A stretch of DNA of 64,000 nucleotides, taken from Corallococcus carmarthensis. Its GTDB lineage: Bacteria > Myxococcota > Myxococcia > Myxococcales > Myxococcaceae. Shown here piece after piece: positions 1-9,597 of this stretch. The notes below the pieces were generated by a model. That model had not been told where the DNA came from, searched no databases, and saw only the letters and a program-made list of their open reading frames with translations. Location of the stretch: positions 85,874 through 149,873 of the forward strand of contig NZ_RAWE01000003.1 in assembly GCF_003611695.1 (NCBI RefSeq), written 5' to 3'. How positions within the stretch are numbered: the stretch's first letter is position 1; every line of letters starts with the position of its first letter. The position numbers were made by a program, and so were the translations under genes.

Positions 1-3000
1 TCGCGCAGGCGGGGGCCACACCGGCGGGTCGCCAGCGGTTCGACCTCGCTCCCGGCCGCGGGGCGAAGCGCGCGGGCGTGTCATTGGTCATCCCCGCCGA
101 GGTCCGGCAGGTGTACTTCCCCCAGGCGGACCGGCTCGTGCCTGCCTGGGCCGTGAACGTGCTCGCGGAGCGCACCGGGCAGGAAGGCCGGCGCGGCTAC
201 GAATACCTGGTGGACGCCGGCCAGGGAGGCACGCTCCAGCGCAGCGATCGCATCTTCCATGACAGCCATTCCTACCGCGTCTGGGCGGACGCGGACGGGA
301 CGCCCCGGGATGGTCCCCTGCAGGACTTCACGCCGCATCCCACGGGCATCCCCGACGCGACGTTCGAGCCGGCCTTCGAGTCCCCGCGAAACATCACCGT
401 GGACGGACGCGCCCATGCGGGCGGAGTGGATTCCTGGCTGCCTCCGGGCGCGACCACCAGCTCCGGCAACAACGTGTCCGCCTATGCGGACCACTTCAAC
501 CCGGATGGCTACACCGAGGGCTCCGACACCTGGGCCTTCGTGAATCCCGCCACCCGTGACTTCCATTACGACTACGAGCCCACGCTGGGGCCCCTGGCCC
601 GGCCGTCGCAGACGCAGGCCGCCATCACCAGCCTCTTCTACACGACCAACTGGCTGCACGATTACTTCTACGCCTCCGGCTTCACGGAAGCCTCGGGCAA
701 TGCCCAACAGCGGAATTACGGCCGCGGCGGCCTGGAGGGCGACGCGCTGCTGGCCGAGGCCCAGAACCAGGGGCCCAACCCCCAGGCCCGCAACAACGTC
801 GCCATCTACGTGCCGGACGACGGCCAGGCCCCCCGCCTGGAGATGTACCTCTTCGAGATGCCAGAGACCCGGTCGCTCCAGGCCGAGGGGACGGACTACT
901 CCACGGGCCGGGCCAACTTCGGCCCACGCACCTTCCACCTGGACTCGCTCCGGCTCGTCGTGGCCCAGAGCGGCTCCGCGTCGGTGACCACCGCCTGCCA
1001 GGCGCTGACCAACGACGTCTCGGGCGCCATCGTCCTGGCCGACCGGGGTGGCAACTGCTCCTACGAGCTCAAGGCGGTGAATGCCCAGGCCGCGGGCGCG
1101 GCCGGCCTCATCGTCCTCAACCACACCGCGGGCGCCGCTCCACCCGACATGTTCGAGTCGGATCCACTGCTCGACCCCACCCTTCCGCTGCTGTCCGTTT
1201 CGTATGAGACGGGGCAGACCCTGAAGGGCCTGCTCGCCAGCGGGGCGGTGACCGGGACGATGATTCGCGCATCCGGCCCCGAGCGGGACGGGACGATTGA
1301 CAACACCCTCGTGTCGCACGAGTGGGGACACCTGCTCCACCAGCGGCTGGTGGACTGCAACCTGCCCGTGTGCTTCGCGCAGAGCGAGGGCTGGGGGGAC
1401 TTCATCGCGCTCCACCTGATGGTCCGGGAGGATGACGGCTTCGGCTACAACGGCACCTATGGAATTGGCGGGTATGCCGCGTATGTCTTTGGCGACAGCC
1501 CCTATTACGGCGTCCGCCGGGCCCCCTACTCCCGCGACCCCACGAAGAACGCGCTTCGCCTCCGCCACATCAGCGACGACGAGCCCCTTCCCTGGGAGCA
1601 CCCGCTCCGCGACAACGGCGGGTTCAACTCCGAGCGGCACAACGCGGGCGAGGTCTGGGCCTCGATGCTCTTCGATGGCTACCTGGCGCTGCTTGACGAG
1701 GCCCGGAAGCCGGGCTCGCGCTTCGCGTCCTTCGCGGAGGCGAAGCGGCGCATGGCGGACTACGTCGTCGCCGGGATGATGCTGGCGCCCGTGGACCCCA
1801 CCCTCACGGAGCAGCGCGACGCCCTGCTCATGGCGGCCGGCAGCTGGAATCCCCAGGACCCGCGCGACATGCTCCTCCTGGCCGAGGCCTTCGCGCGGCG
1901 GGGCGCGGGCACCTGCGCCCGTTCGCCTCCGCGCAGGTCCCTGAACTTCACCGAGGTCCACGAGGCCTACACGGTCCAGGCGGACCTGCGCTTCGAGGTC
2001 GTGAAGGTGGATGATGCCCGCCGCACGTGCGACGCGGTGCCGGATGGCGTCCTCGATGCCGGGGAGGCGGGTTCCCTTCACCTCAAGGTCACGAACCTGG
2101 GGCCCGTGGCCTCCGCGGGGACCACCGTGACCGTCGCGAGCAGCCGGCCCGGCGAGGTGTCCCTCCCCACGGGCGAGCTGCCCGTGCCCCCGGTGCCGCC
2201 GCTCGGGTCCATCTTGATGGCCATCCCCATCGAGCTGGCCGCCTCACCCACGCTCCCCCGGGACGTGGAGCTGACGCTCACGCCAGGGGGCTCCCACTTC
2301 TGCCAGGCCCCCGTCCCGCTGCGGCACGTCCTCAAGGTGGACCACGACGAGGAGTCCTCCACGACCGACACCCTGGAGAGCCCCACGACGACCTGGAGCA
2401 CGGAGGTGTTGAAGGGGGCCCCGGACCAGGCGTGGCAACGGGTCCTGGCCCCGGACACCACGCTGGATGCGGTCAACCATGTCTGGTTCATCCCGGACGG
2501 CCCTGACGTCGCGGACACGGCGCTGGTGTCGCCCCGCATCACGGTGTCGGATTCCGCGCCCTTCGTGGTGAGGTTCGACCACCGGCATCGCTTCGCCTTC
2601 GACGTGGACTCCTGGTCGGGCCTGAAGACCTTCTGGACGGGCGGCGTGATCGAGCTCACCCAGGATGGCGGCAAGACCTGGGATGACGTGAGCCTGTATG
2701 TCGACCCCGGGTATGGGGGGAAGATCGACGCGACCACGGGCAACACCCTGGGCGGACGTCAGGCGTTCGTCGCGCAGAGCAGCCTCTGGCCACGGATGAA
2801 CGTGGGCACGAAGTTGGATTTCGGCTCGCGGTTCGCCGGGAAGACAGTCCAGCTGCGGTTCCGCTTCGGCTCACCCTGGTACGTGGAAGCCCATGGCTGG
2901 GAGGTGGACAACGTCGCGCTGTCGGGGGTGGAAGGAAAGCCCTTCAAGGCCGTCATCTCCAATGCGGGCACGTGCCAGCCGGGCGCCAACGCGGGTGAGG

Positions 3001-3401
3001 ATCAGCTCGTTGAAAGCGGCGCCGCGGTGACGCTCCAGGGCGCGGGGCACTCGACCGCGTCGGGGAGCGTGCTGACGTACACGTGGCGGCAGCTCGATGG
3101 TCCTCCCGTGGAGCTGGCGGGGGGGGATACCGCGAGCGCGTTCTTCCTCGCGCCCATCGTTTCGAGCGAAACCCCGATGCACTTCGAGCTGAAGGTGAGC
3201 GTCGGGCCGTTCTCCGCCACGGACACGTTGGAGATCCGGGTCAAGCCCGAGGACCCGCCGGATCCGAATGACCCGGATCCGCCTCCGGAGGGCGGGGGCT
3301 GCGCCGCCGCCCCCACGCCCGGGCCTTCCACCTCCTGGGTGGGGTGGCTGGCGGGTGCGCTGGCGGCACGGCTCCTTGCCTTGCGCAGGGCCAGACCCTA
3401 G
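1..3401 (+). CDS. Secreted M36 (fungalysin-type) metalloprotease with PA insert and MYXO-CTERM-like tail, 5' partial
   Basis: The frame is open to the left edge of the window, so the true start, signal peptide and most of the FTP propeptide lie outside; a GTG at 78 is only the first in-frame start visible. Numbering from that GTG, a PA-like insert occupies about residues 290-390 and precedes the zinc motif HEWGH near residue 414. The downstream SEGWGDF supplies the third (Glu) zinc ligand, typical of family M36. A C-terminal half of beta-sandwich/PKD-like domains follows, then a GGGC motif, a hydrophobic helix and an Arg-rich end, the layout of a MYXO-CTERM sorting tail. This predicts an extracellular or surface-anchored protease used in protein degradation, perhaps predation. 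Family is confident; substrate is unknown. Confidence 0.9.
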   Translation, partial: AQAGATPAGRQRFDLAPGRGAKRAGVSLVIPAEVRQVYFPQADRLVPAWAVNVLAERTGQEGRRGYEYLVDAGQGGTLQRSDRIFHDSHSYRVWADADGTPRDGPLQDFTPHPTGIPDATFEPAFESPRNITVDGRAHAGGVDSWLPPGATTSSGNNVSAYADHFNPDGYTEGSDTWAFVNPATRDFHYDYEPTLGPLARPSQTQAAITSLFYTTNWLHDYFYASGFTEASGNAQQRNYGRGGLEGDALLAEAQNQGPNPQARNNVAIYVPDDGQAPRLEMYLFEMPETRSLQAEGTDYSTGRANFGPRTFHLDSLRLVVAQSGSASVTTACQALTNDVSGAIVLADRGGNCSYELKAVNAQAAGAAGLIVLNHTAGAAPPDMFESDPLLDPTLPLLSVSYETGQTLKGLLASGAVTGTMIRASGPERDGTIDNTLVSHEWGHLLHQRLVDCNLPVCFAQSEGWGDFIALHLMVREDDGFGYNGTYGIGGYAAYVFGDSPYYGVRRAPYSRDPTKNALRLRHISDDEPLPWEHPLRDNGGFNSERHNAGEVWASMLFDGYLALLDEARKPGSRFASFAEAKRRMADYVVAGMMLAPVDPTLTEQRDALLMAAGSWNPQDPRDMLLLAEAFARRGAGTCARSPPRRSLNFTEVHEAYTVQADLRFEVVKVDDARRTCDAVPDGVLDAGEAGSLHLKVTNLGPVASAGTTVTVASSRPGEVSLPTGELPVPPVPPLGSILMAIPIELAASPTLPRDVELTLTPGGSHFCQAPVPLRHVLKVDHDEESSTTDTLESPTTTWSTEVLKGAPDQAWQRVLAPDTTLDAVNHVWFIPDGPDVADTALVSPRITVSDSAPFVVRFDHRHRFAFDVDSWSGLKTFWTGGVIELTQDGGKTWDDVSLYVDPGYGGKIDATTGNTLGGRQAFVAQSSLWPRMNVGTKLDFGSRFAGKTVQLRFRFGSPWYVEAHGWEVDNVALSGVEGKPFKAVISNAGTCQPGANAGEDQLVESGAAVTLQGAGHSTASGSVLTYTWRQLDGPPVELAGGDTASAFFLAPIVSSETPMHFELKVSVGPFSATDTLEIRVKPEDPPDPNDPDPPPEGGGCAAAPTPGPSTSWVGWLAGALAARLLALRRARP

Positions 3402-3449
3402 GGAGTGGTAGCGTCCCCCAGGCAGTCGTCCCGACACGCTGGGGGAGTC

Positions 3450-4202
3450 ATGGGAATCACAATGTCACCGCAGGAGTACGCCACGGCGTTCCGCCTGCTC
3501 GCGGCTTCCGCAAGGCATCCGCGAAACATCCATACGATCGTCACCGAGCGGCTGTTCCCAGGTCTTCCCGAACACCCCACCCTGCTGGACGTCGGCGCGG
3601 GGGCGGGCAAGGTGGCTGAACAGCTCGCGCCACACTTCGATTCGCTCACCCTGCTCGAGCCCCATCCCGAGCAGAGCGCCGGCTTCCATCATGAGAAGGC
3701 GAAGGTCATCCCTGTCCCCCTGGAGCGGTACGACTCCCAGGACAGGTATGATCTGGTCGTCTGTTCTCACGTCCTGTATCACGTCCCCCTCTCCGAATGG
3801 GGCGGCTTCATTGACAGACTGCTCCGCTTCGTGCGCCCTGGAGGGACCTGTCTGCTGGTGATGGCCGCCGCCCGGGGACCGACCCATGCGATGTGCCGTG
3901 AGTTCTCAGACACCTTGCACTTCAGCGAAGACATCGTCGCCGAAGTGCGGCGGAAGCAGCTGCCCCACGAGACAATCGCGACGATGAGCGGGTTCGCCGC
4001 GAGCACCTTCGAGGAGATGTATACGCTCTGCCGCTTCCTCGTGCTGGAGGGGTGTTTCACGTCCGAGCAGCTGGCGGCCCTGAACCCGGACGAGTGGCGA
4101 AGACTGGATGCGCGAATCCGGGGTCATGCCGAGCGTTGCCAGCAGCCTGACGGAACGTACCGGCTGGAACAGGATGAGGATGTGATCCTCATCCCCCGGT
4201 AG
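3450..4202 (+). CDS. Class I SAM-dependent methyltransferase
   Basis: About 250 residues with a Rossmann-type methyltransferase core. Motif I is LLDVGAGAGKVAEQL, an acidic residue ends the second strand (LLEPHPEQ), and the motif IV region reads YDLVVCSHVLYHVPL. The C-terminal third is a helical cap rather than a known substrate domain, so the methyl acceptor is unknown. A GTG at 3405 is in frame, but the ATG at 3450 is preferred because GGGGGAG lies just upstream at 3441-3447. It begins about 50 bases after the M36 protease and could be cotranscribed with it, though the functions do not obviously connect. Cytoplasmic; no signal peptide. Confidence 0.8.
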   Translation: MGITMSPQEYATAFRLLAASARHPRNIHTIVTERLFPGLPEHPTLLDVGAGAGKVAEQLAPHFDSLTLLEPHPEQSAGFHHEKAKVIPVPLERYDSQDRYDLVVCSHVLYHVPLSEWGGFIDRLLRFVRPGGTCLLVMAAARGPTHAMCREFSDTLHFSEDIVAEVRRKQLPHETIATMSGFAASTFEEMYTLCRFLVLEGCFTSEQLAALNPDEWRRLDARIRGHAERCQQPDGTYRLEQDEDVILIPR

Positions 4203-4295
4203 GAGCATGGGCCGGGCACCCTCCTGAACAGGGAGCACTGACAGTGTCTGGAGCGAAGAGAGGGCGTGGCGGAGGCGCCCTTCTATCCTGGCGCG

Positions 4296-4796
4296 ATGAA
4301 CGCTCTTGCCCTGCTCGCCCTGGTCGTCCCTGCCGAGTCGTCGACCGACGGCTCCCCGCAACCCTGGTTCACGGTGGGACCGCTGCTGAGCGTGAGCCGC
4401 CGGCAGGAGGACACCGCCTGGGGCGTGGGCCTGGAGTCCACGCTCAATGTGGCCATGCACAACAACCGCCTGGATTCCTTCAAGTCGGGCGCGGTGGGCG
4501 TCTTCGGGCAGGCCCAGTGGATGGACGGTGACCACGCGCGGCTGTGCGGCGGAGTCCAGGGCAACTTCCTGATTTTCGGGCTGGAGACAGGCGTGGCCCA
4601 CGAGACGGGGACGGCGGCATCCCGGGCCACGACGTCGCTCCACCTGGCGCCCTTCCTCGGCTTCGGCTACGGCTCCGTGGGCGTCCGCTTCAGCCTCCCG
4701 TTCGAGAACGGGCGGGACCTGTCGGGCCGCCTCCCGTATGGCCGGGAGATCGGCCTCACGTTGACCCTCAAGAAGCCCTTCTCTCCCATGCTCTGA
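4296..4796 (+). CDS. Hypothetical small outer-membrane beta-barrel-like protein
   Basis: About 166 residues. The ATG at 4296 gives a short hydrophobic N-terminus ending near ALVVPAESS, compatible with a signal peptide; an in-frame GTG at 4266 would add ten residues before it and is less likely. The rest alternates Gly-rich and aromatic strands (FLGFGYGSVGVRFSLPF; a final GLTLTLKK), a pattern seen in small outer-membrane barrels of myxobacteria. No named family is recognised. It stands between a methyltransferase and a small zinc-ribbon protein, with no convincing operon partner. Outer-membrane location is inferred from composition only. Confidence 0.6.
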   Translation: MNALALLALVVPAESSTDGSPQPWFTVGPLLSVSRRQEDTAWGVGLESTLNVAMHNNRLDSFKSGAVGVFGQAQWMDGDHARLCGGVQGNFLIFGLETGVAHETGTAASRATTSLHLAPFLGFGYGSVGVRFSLPFENGRDLSGRLPYGREIGLTLTLKKPFSPML

Positions 4797-4820
4797 GGCC
4801 CCACCCCGGGCCGGGCCCTT

Positions 4821-5297
4821 ATGACGACCGAACCCGCCGCGGTGATCCACCTCCAGTTCGATGACCAGCAGCGCCGGGTCGGAGACCTGTCCCCGGCGAA
4901 GTGTGGCCTCTGCGGCGCCTCCGCCCGGGGAAGGACGCTTCACGCGGGCATGCTGGAGGGTGCGCTCGGCTGGGAATGTCCATGCGGGGCCCGGGGCGTC
5001 CACGTCGAGCTGATGGACCTGGACGAGGTGTATCCAGACGTCCTGGAAGCCTGGGGGCTTGAAGCTCGCGAAGAGCCGGACCTGTCCCCGCCCACGCCCG
5101 TGGGGGATTCAGGCCTGCTGTTCGCAAGCTACGTGGACGGGCCCGGCCTGCTCGCCCAGCTGTTCACCGAGGCGCGCCGCCAGGGCGCCCAGATCGCCGC
5201 CACCCAGGTGGTGGCGAGAATCACCACGCCCGCGACCACCTTCCCGGACTGGACCTGGGACGTGCTCTGGGCGCGTCCGGTATCCCAAGGGGACTGA
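4821..5297 (+). CDS. Hypothetical protein with N-terminal zinc-ribbon-like cysteines
   Basis: A 158-residue soluble protein. Near residues 28-57 it carries CGLC and CPCG cysteine clusters that could bind one zinc ion. The C-terminal half is an unremarkable alpha/beta segment ending in an aromatic patch (FPDWTWDVLW). No family is recognised. The ATG at 4821 is the first start after the preceding gene, 24 bases downstream. Third codon positions are almost all G or C, so the reading frame is well supported even though the function is not. Confidence 0.65.
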   Translation: MTTEPAAVIHLQFDDQQRRVGDLSPAKCGLCGASARGRTLHAGMLEGALGWECPCGARGVHVELMDLDEVYPDVLEAWGLEAREEPDLSPPTPVGDSGLLFASYVDGPGLLAQLFTEARRQGAQIAATQVVARITTPATTFPDWTWDVLWARPVSQGD

Positions 5298-5368
5298 TCG
5301 TCCGTAGAGGGACAGGTCGGCGTAGGCCGTGTCCCACGCCCCATGGAAGGCCCGGATGGGCAGCGGCT

Positions 5369-6178
5369 TCAGCGTGCAGACCTTCTGAAGGAGAACGCAA
5401 AGGGATTGAGCGGGGACTTCGGCAGCGGACGCGTCACCCAGGCGCTCCAGCACGCCAGGTGCCAGGGCATGAACAGGGTGTAGCTGGACGGGCCAATGTT
5501 TTCGAGGGAGAGGCAGGTGAACCCCGACCAGAACAGCGCCTGCGCCATGATGAGCAGCCAGCCGGTGTTCTGGAGCCAGCGGCGCTTCAAGGCATGGCCG
5601 CCCAGCGACACCAGACCCGGCAGCACGGCGGTCAGGGTCATCAACGCCCACGGCACCACGTTGTGTCGCGTGAGCTGCTCGGGCGGCAGGTGGATGGAGT
5701 GCTGCCGGTGCACCACCGCGTCGTGTAGCAGCACCACGTAGAAGAGCCCCGTCTGGTAGAGCATGGAGGCCGTCGTGACGGCGGCTCCGAACCCTCCGAG
5801 CCGCGTCCGGCGGCGCGCCTCCAGCTCCACCACCTCCGGCGGCAGCTCCAGCGCGTAGGGATGGCCCAGCTCCAACAGGGCCTCCTTCGCCGCGTGCCGC
5901 ACCGTCACGCCGTTCCGGGCCCGGAGGTCCCCCACCGGAGCGCCGGGCGCCATCAACTCCAACAACAGGTCCGTCCGGTCCCGGGGCGTCTCTTCCCCTG
6001 TGGGGGCCCGTCCCAGCGCGGCGAGGAGCAGGTCGGTGTCCGCCTGGGTCGTGTCGGGTGCACGCACCGCTTCCACCAGCGCCTTCAGCGACGGAGCCGC
6101 GGCTCCAGCCTCCGGGCCGGCAATGTCCGTCGTTGCTTCGCTGGAGGGGTTCGCCTGACGTGACTGCGACCTGGACAT
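5369..6178 (-). CDS. Hypothetical multi-pass membrane protein
   Basis: About 269 residues. The N-terminal half is soluble, Ala-rich and helical; the C-terminal half has about four hydrophobic segments (around GAAVTTASMLYQTGLFYVVLL, LMTLTAVLPGLVSL, GWLLIMAQALFWSG and the final WHLACWSAW), so an inner-membrane protein is likely. The ATG at 6178 is chosen over one at 6187 because GAGGTAGGTG sits immediately upstream and overlaps the end of the upstream gene, nine bases away. The two genes therefore probably form an operon. No known family is recognised. A strong G/C3 signal continues past the stop in another frame (about 5300-5385), hinting at a C-terminal frameshift. Confidence 0.6.
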   Translation of the reverse strand: MSRSQSRQANPSSEATTDIAGPEAGAAAPSLKALVEAVRAPDTTQADTDLLLAALGRAPTGEETPRDRTDLLLELMAPGAPVGDLRARNGVTVRHAAKEALLELGHPYALELPPEVVELEARRRTRLGGFGAAVTTASMLYQTGLFYVVLLHDAVVHRQHSIHLPPEQLTRHNVVPWALMTLTAVLPGLVSLGGHALKRRWLQNTGWLLIMAQALFWSGFTCLSLENIGPSSYTLFMPWHLACWSAWVTRPLPKSPLNPFAFSFRRSAR

Positions 6179-6187
6179 GGTGTGCAC

Positions 6188-6751
6188 CTACCTCGCTACC
6201 TTCGAGGCAACCTCTAACAGGACGTCGCGGGGAAGCTTCAGCGCACCGTGAAACTCCGCCTTGAGGGCAGCGGAGACGGGAGGCTCACGCGCGTCGAGCG
6301 CCGCGAGCACACGCTCCGTCCACGCGAGGAAGGCGAGTCCCTGCCGAGCCAGGGATTGGGCAAAGGGGAGGAACATCACTTCGACCCGGGGAGTGAGCGG
6401 TTGGTCCGAGGCGCTCCGGTCCTCCATGCTCAAGACCTCCCCCTGGCGCCAGAGCCGCATGTGGGATTCCTCCCAGGGGTGGGCGCCCGTCTCCTCCGCG
6501 CCATCGAGCAGCGCCTTCAGCGCGACGAACCAGCTCCAGGTCATCCAGAATTCATCAACCGAGCCGTCATCGGTGAAGGGGTGGCCTCCAACGTCGATGA
6601 AGAAGCCTCCCTGGAAGCTGCAACAGGTCACGGACGGGTGACGGAGGTACATGTCCACGGCCTCGGCCTCCCGTCCCTCCAGGGACTCCAGCGGTACCCA
6701 GTCCGGACCGATGAGAACGCGGAACTCCGCATGGAAGGGTGAGGGAGCCAT
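6188..6751 (-). CDS. Hypothetical cytoplasmic protein
   Basis: About 187 residues from the ATG at 6751, where the G/C3-rich coding pattern starts; an upstream in-frame start at 6847 would run into the leader of the divergent receptor gene and is not favoured. The protein is soluble and rich in Trp, Phe and acidic residues (for example DEFWMTWSWFVALKALL), with no signal peptide or membrane span. It is the first gene of a probable two-gene unit with the downstream membrane protein. No family recognised. Confidence 0.6.
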   Translation of the reverse strand: MAPSPFHAEFRVLIGPDWVPLESLEGREAEAVDMYLRHPSVTCCSFQGGFFIDVGGHPFTDDGSVDEFWMTWSWFVALKALLDGAEETGAHPWEESHMRLWRQGEVLSMEDRSASDQPLTPRVEVMFLPFAQSLARQGLAFLAWTERVLAALDAREPPVSAALKAEFHGALKLPRDVLLEVASKVAR

Positions 6752-6845
6752 CCGGGGAAGCGTAACGCATCCTCCAGTCGACCTCGCCGGGACGCTGAGC
6801 CGGGCTGCTTGGCGTAGGGGCCGCATCCCGTATGCTCCGCGCCCC

Positions 6846-9596
6846 ATGTCCCTGAACCTGAACGCTCGAAGCGCGCTTGCCGCGGCCTCGCTCCTGCTGG
6901 CGCCCCCGGCGCTGGCACAGGCACCGCAGGCCGAGGCGCCGCCCGCGGAAGCGGCCCCGCCCGCGCAGGCCCAGCCCGTGATGACGAAGCCTCCGGAGCT
7001 GCTCCAGCAGGTGGAGGCCCCCTACCCGCCTGAAGCGCTCGCGGAGGGGATCACCGCCTCCGTGCGCCTCATCATCACCATCGCCGCGGACGGCAGCGTG
7101 GCGGACGTGTTGCCCACGGAGCCGGCGGGCCACGGCTTCGACGAGGCGGCCATCGCGGCGGTGCGCCAGTTCCGCTTCTCGCCCGCGGAGGTGGACGGCG
7201 TGCCCGCGCCGGTGCAGGTGGAGTACGTCTACCACTTCACCCTCAATGCTCCGCAGCCGGAGGCACCTGGACCGGAGCAGGTCCAGGCGGCGCCGAAGGC
7301 CACGCTCACCGGACAGCTGATCTCGCGCGGCAGCCGCTCGCGGGTGGCCGGTGCCACCGTGCGCTGCGGTGACGACCCGGAGGCGCCCGAGGCCCTCTCG
7401 GACGCGGACGGCCGCTTCACCCTGGAGGTGCCTCCCGGCGAGTGCGCCGTGCGCGTGGTGGCGTCCGGCTTCCAGCTCTACCAGACGAAGGAGCAGCTCC
7501 AGGCGAACGAGACGACGGAGGTGAACTTCTTCCTCGCCCCCACCGCCGGCGCACTGGAGACGGTCGTTCGCTCCGAGCGGCCGAAGAAGGAGGTCGTGCG
7601 CCGCACCATCACGCGCCAGGAGGCACAGAAGACGCCGGGCACCTTCGGTGACCCCATCCGCGTCATCCAGACCCTGCCCGGCGTGGCGCGCGCGCCGTTC
7701 ATCTCCGGCCAGCTGCTGGTGCGCGGCTCCAACCCCGGCCAGACGGCGACGATGATGGACGGGGTCAGCATCCCCCTCCTCTTCCACCTCCTCGGCGGCC
7801 CCTCGGTGGTGAACGCCGAGTTCATCGACCAGCTCGACTTCTTCCCGGGCGGCTACGGCAGCCAGTACGGCCGCGCGGTGGGCGGCATCGTGGAGGTCGG
7901 CACGCGCAAGGGCGCCGCCGACACGCTCCATGGCTCCGTGAAGGTGGACCTGCTGGACGCGGGCTTCTTCCTGGAGGCGCCCGTGACGGACGGCATCAGC
8001 GTGGCCGCCGCCGCGCGGCGTTCGTACGTCGACACGCTCCTTCCGCTCGTCCTCCCCAAGGACGAGGGCAGCACGCTGTCCGTGGTGCCTCGCTACTGGG
8101 ACTACCAGGTGCGCGTGGACTTCGGCAGGAAGCGGGATGCCCGTTCCGAAGAAGAGGCCCAGTCCCAGGCGGGCGGCGCGCGCAGCACCGGCTACATCAT
8201 GGCCTTCGGCAGCGACGACCAGCTGCGCCTGGTGTCGTCAGGCCCGGAGACGGAGCGGGACCTGTCGGTGGACACGCACACCAACTTCCACCGCCTCAAG
8301 GGTGACTGGACGTACCGCAAGGGCGCGCTCACCTCCGTCTTCACGCCGTACGTGGGCTACGACGGCACCAGCTTCAAGTTCGGCGCCGCGAAGCAGGACG
8401 GCTCGGGCTACACGGTGGGCGCGCGCGAGGTGCTGGGCCTGGAGCTGTCCTCCGCGCTCACCGTGCGCACCGGCCTGGACCTCGTCTACGAGCACCAGTC
8501 CTTCGACGTGGAGTTCCCCGCCCCGGAGAACTTCGAGTACGTGGCCTTCCCCGGCGCCGAGTCCGTGGGCGAGCTGCTGGTGGAGCACATCGGCCTCGGC
8601 TCCTTCGACGGCGCGCTCTTCGTCGAAGCGGACCTGAAGGTGGGGAAGTTCACCTTCACCCCCGGCGTGCGCGGCAACTTCCAGCGCGCGGGCGACGCCC
8701 GGAACGTGGCGTTGGATCCACGGCTGTGGGTGCGCTTCGAGGCCACTGAACGCACCCAGCTCAAGGGCTCGCTCGGCCTCTACAGCCAGCCGGCGGAGAC
8801 GTTCCGCTTCATCACCCTGCCGTACGGCAACCCGGAGCTCGCCTACCAGCGCGCGTTCCAGAGCAGCCTCGGCGTGGAGCACCGGCTGACCGACGTGTTC
8901 AACGTGGACGTGACGGGCTTCTTCAACCGCCGCTTCAACAACATCGCGGCGCCCGGAGAGATCATCTCCCTCCCGGGCGGAGGCGTGGTCCAGCTGCCGT
9001 ACTCCAATCAGGGCATCGGCCGCGCCCTGGGCCTGGAGGTGATGGTGAAGAAGCAGCGCGCGTCCGCGACGGACAAGTGGTCCGGCTGGGTGTCGTACAC
9101 CTTCAGCCAGTCACTCGACGGGCGCACCGGCCCCGCCCCCGAGAACAGCGGGAATGACTTCGGCGGAGGCTTTGGTGGCAGCGGCGACACGACGTACGGC
9201 CTCAGTCCCTTCGACCAGACCCACATCCTCACGCTGGTGAGCAACTACGTGCTGGGCGGCGGCTGGGAGCTGGGCGGGCGCTTCCGCTACACCACCGGCC
9301 GTCCGACGACACCGCTCAACCACACGTTCGACCTGTACCAGGTGGACCGCAACCGCTTCAACGGCACGTACGGCCCCTATGCGTCGGCGCGCACGGCCGG
9401 TTTCCACCAACTCGACGTGCGGCTGGACAAGAGCTGGCAATTCCAGAGTTGGACGCTGGGGCTCTACCTCGACGTGCAGAACCTCTACAACGCGGAGAAC
9501 GTCGAGTTTGTCTTCAACGACTACCGGCAGCGCCGGGAGTACGAAGTGCCCGGCATCCCCATCCTTCCCGTGGTGGGCGTGAAAGGAAGCTTCTGA
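6846..9596 (+). CDS. TonB-dependent receptor with N-terminal TonB_C-like and carboxypeptidase-regulatory domains
   Basis: About 916 residues from the ATG at 6846, which starts a clean signal peptide ending at ALAQ. Domains in order: a Pro/Ala-rich linker; a TonB C-terminal-type domain (about 45-135, with YPPEALAEG and FRFSPAEVDG); a carboxypeptidase-regulatory-like Ig fold (about 150-235, with SRVAGATVRC and FTLEVPPGECAVRVVASGF); a plug domain (about 250-360, with LLVRGSNPGQ, MMDGVSIPL and YGSQYGRAVGGIVEV); then a 22-strand-type beta-barrel. The receptor carrying its own TonB_C-like domain is unusual outside myxobacteria and related groups. The substrate is unknown. It is translationally coupled to the next gene, since its stop is one base before the next ATG. 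Confidence 0.88.
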   Translation: MSLNLNARSALAAASLLLAPPALAQAPQAEAPPAEAAPPAQAQPVMTKPPELLQQVEAPYPPEALAEGITASVRLIITIAADGSVADVLPTEPAGHGFDEAAIAAVRQFRFSPAEVDGVPAPVQVEYVYHFTLNAPQPEAPGPEQVQAAPKATLTGQLISRGSRSRVAGATVRCGDDPEAPEALSDADGRFTLEVPPGECAVRVVASGFQLYQTKEQLQANETTEVNFFLAPTAGALETVVRSERPKKEVVRRTITRQEAQKTPGTFGDPIRVIQTLPGVARAPFISGQLLVRGSNPGQTATMMDGVSIPLLFHLLGGPSVVNAEFIDQLDFFPGGYGSQYGRAVGGIVEVGTRKGAADTLHGSVKVDLLDAGFFLEAPVTDGISVAAAARRSYVDTLLPLVLPKDEGSTLSVVPRYWDYQVRVDFGRKRDARSEEEAQSQAGGARSTGYIMAFGSDDQLRLVSSGPETERDLSVDTHTNFHRLKGDWTYRKGALTSVFTPYVGYDGTSFKFGAAKQDGSGYTVGAREVLGLELSSALTVRTGLDLVYEHQSFDVEFPAPENFEYVAFPGAESVGELLVEHIGLGSFDGALFVEADLKVGKFTFTPGVRGNFQRAGDARNVALDPRLWVRFEATERTQLKGSLGLYSQPAETFRFITLPYGNPELAYQRAFQSSLGVEHRLTDVFNVDVTGFFNRRFNNIAAPGEIISLPGGGVVQLPYSNQGIGRALGLEVMVKKQRASATDKWSGWVSYTFSQSLDGRTGPAPENSGNDFGGGFGGSGDTTYGLSPFDQTHILTLVSNYVLGGGWELGGRFRYTTGRPTTPLNHTFDLYQVDRNRFNGTYGPYASARTAGFHQLDVRLDKSWQFQSWTLGLYLDVQNLYNAENVEFVFNDYRQRREYEVPGIPILPVVGVKGSF

Positions 9597-9597
9597 C

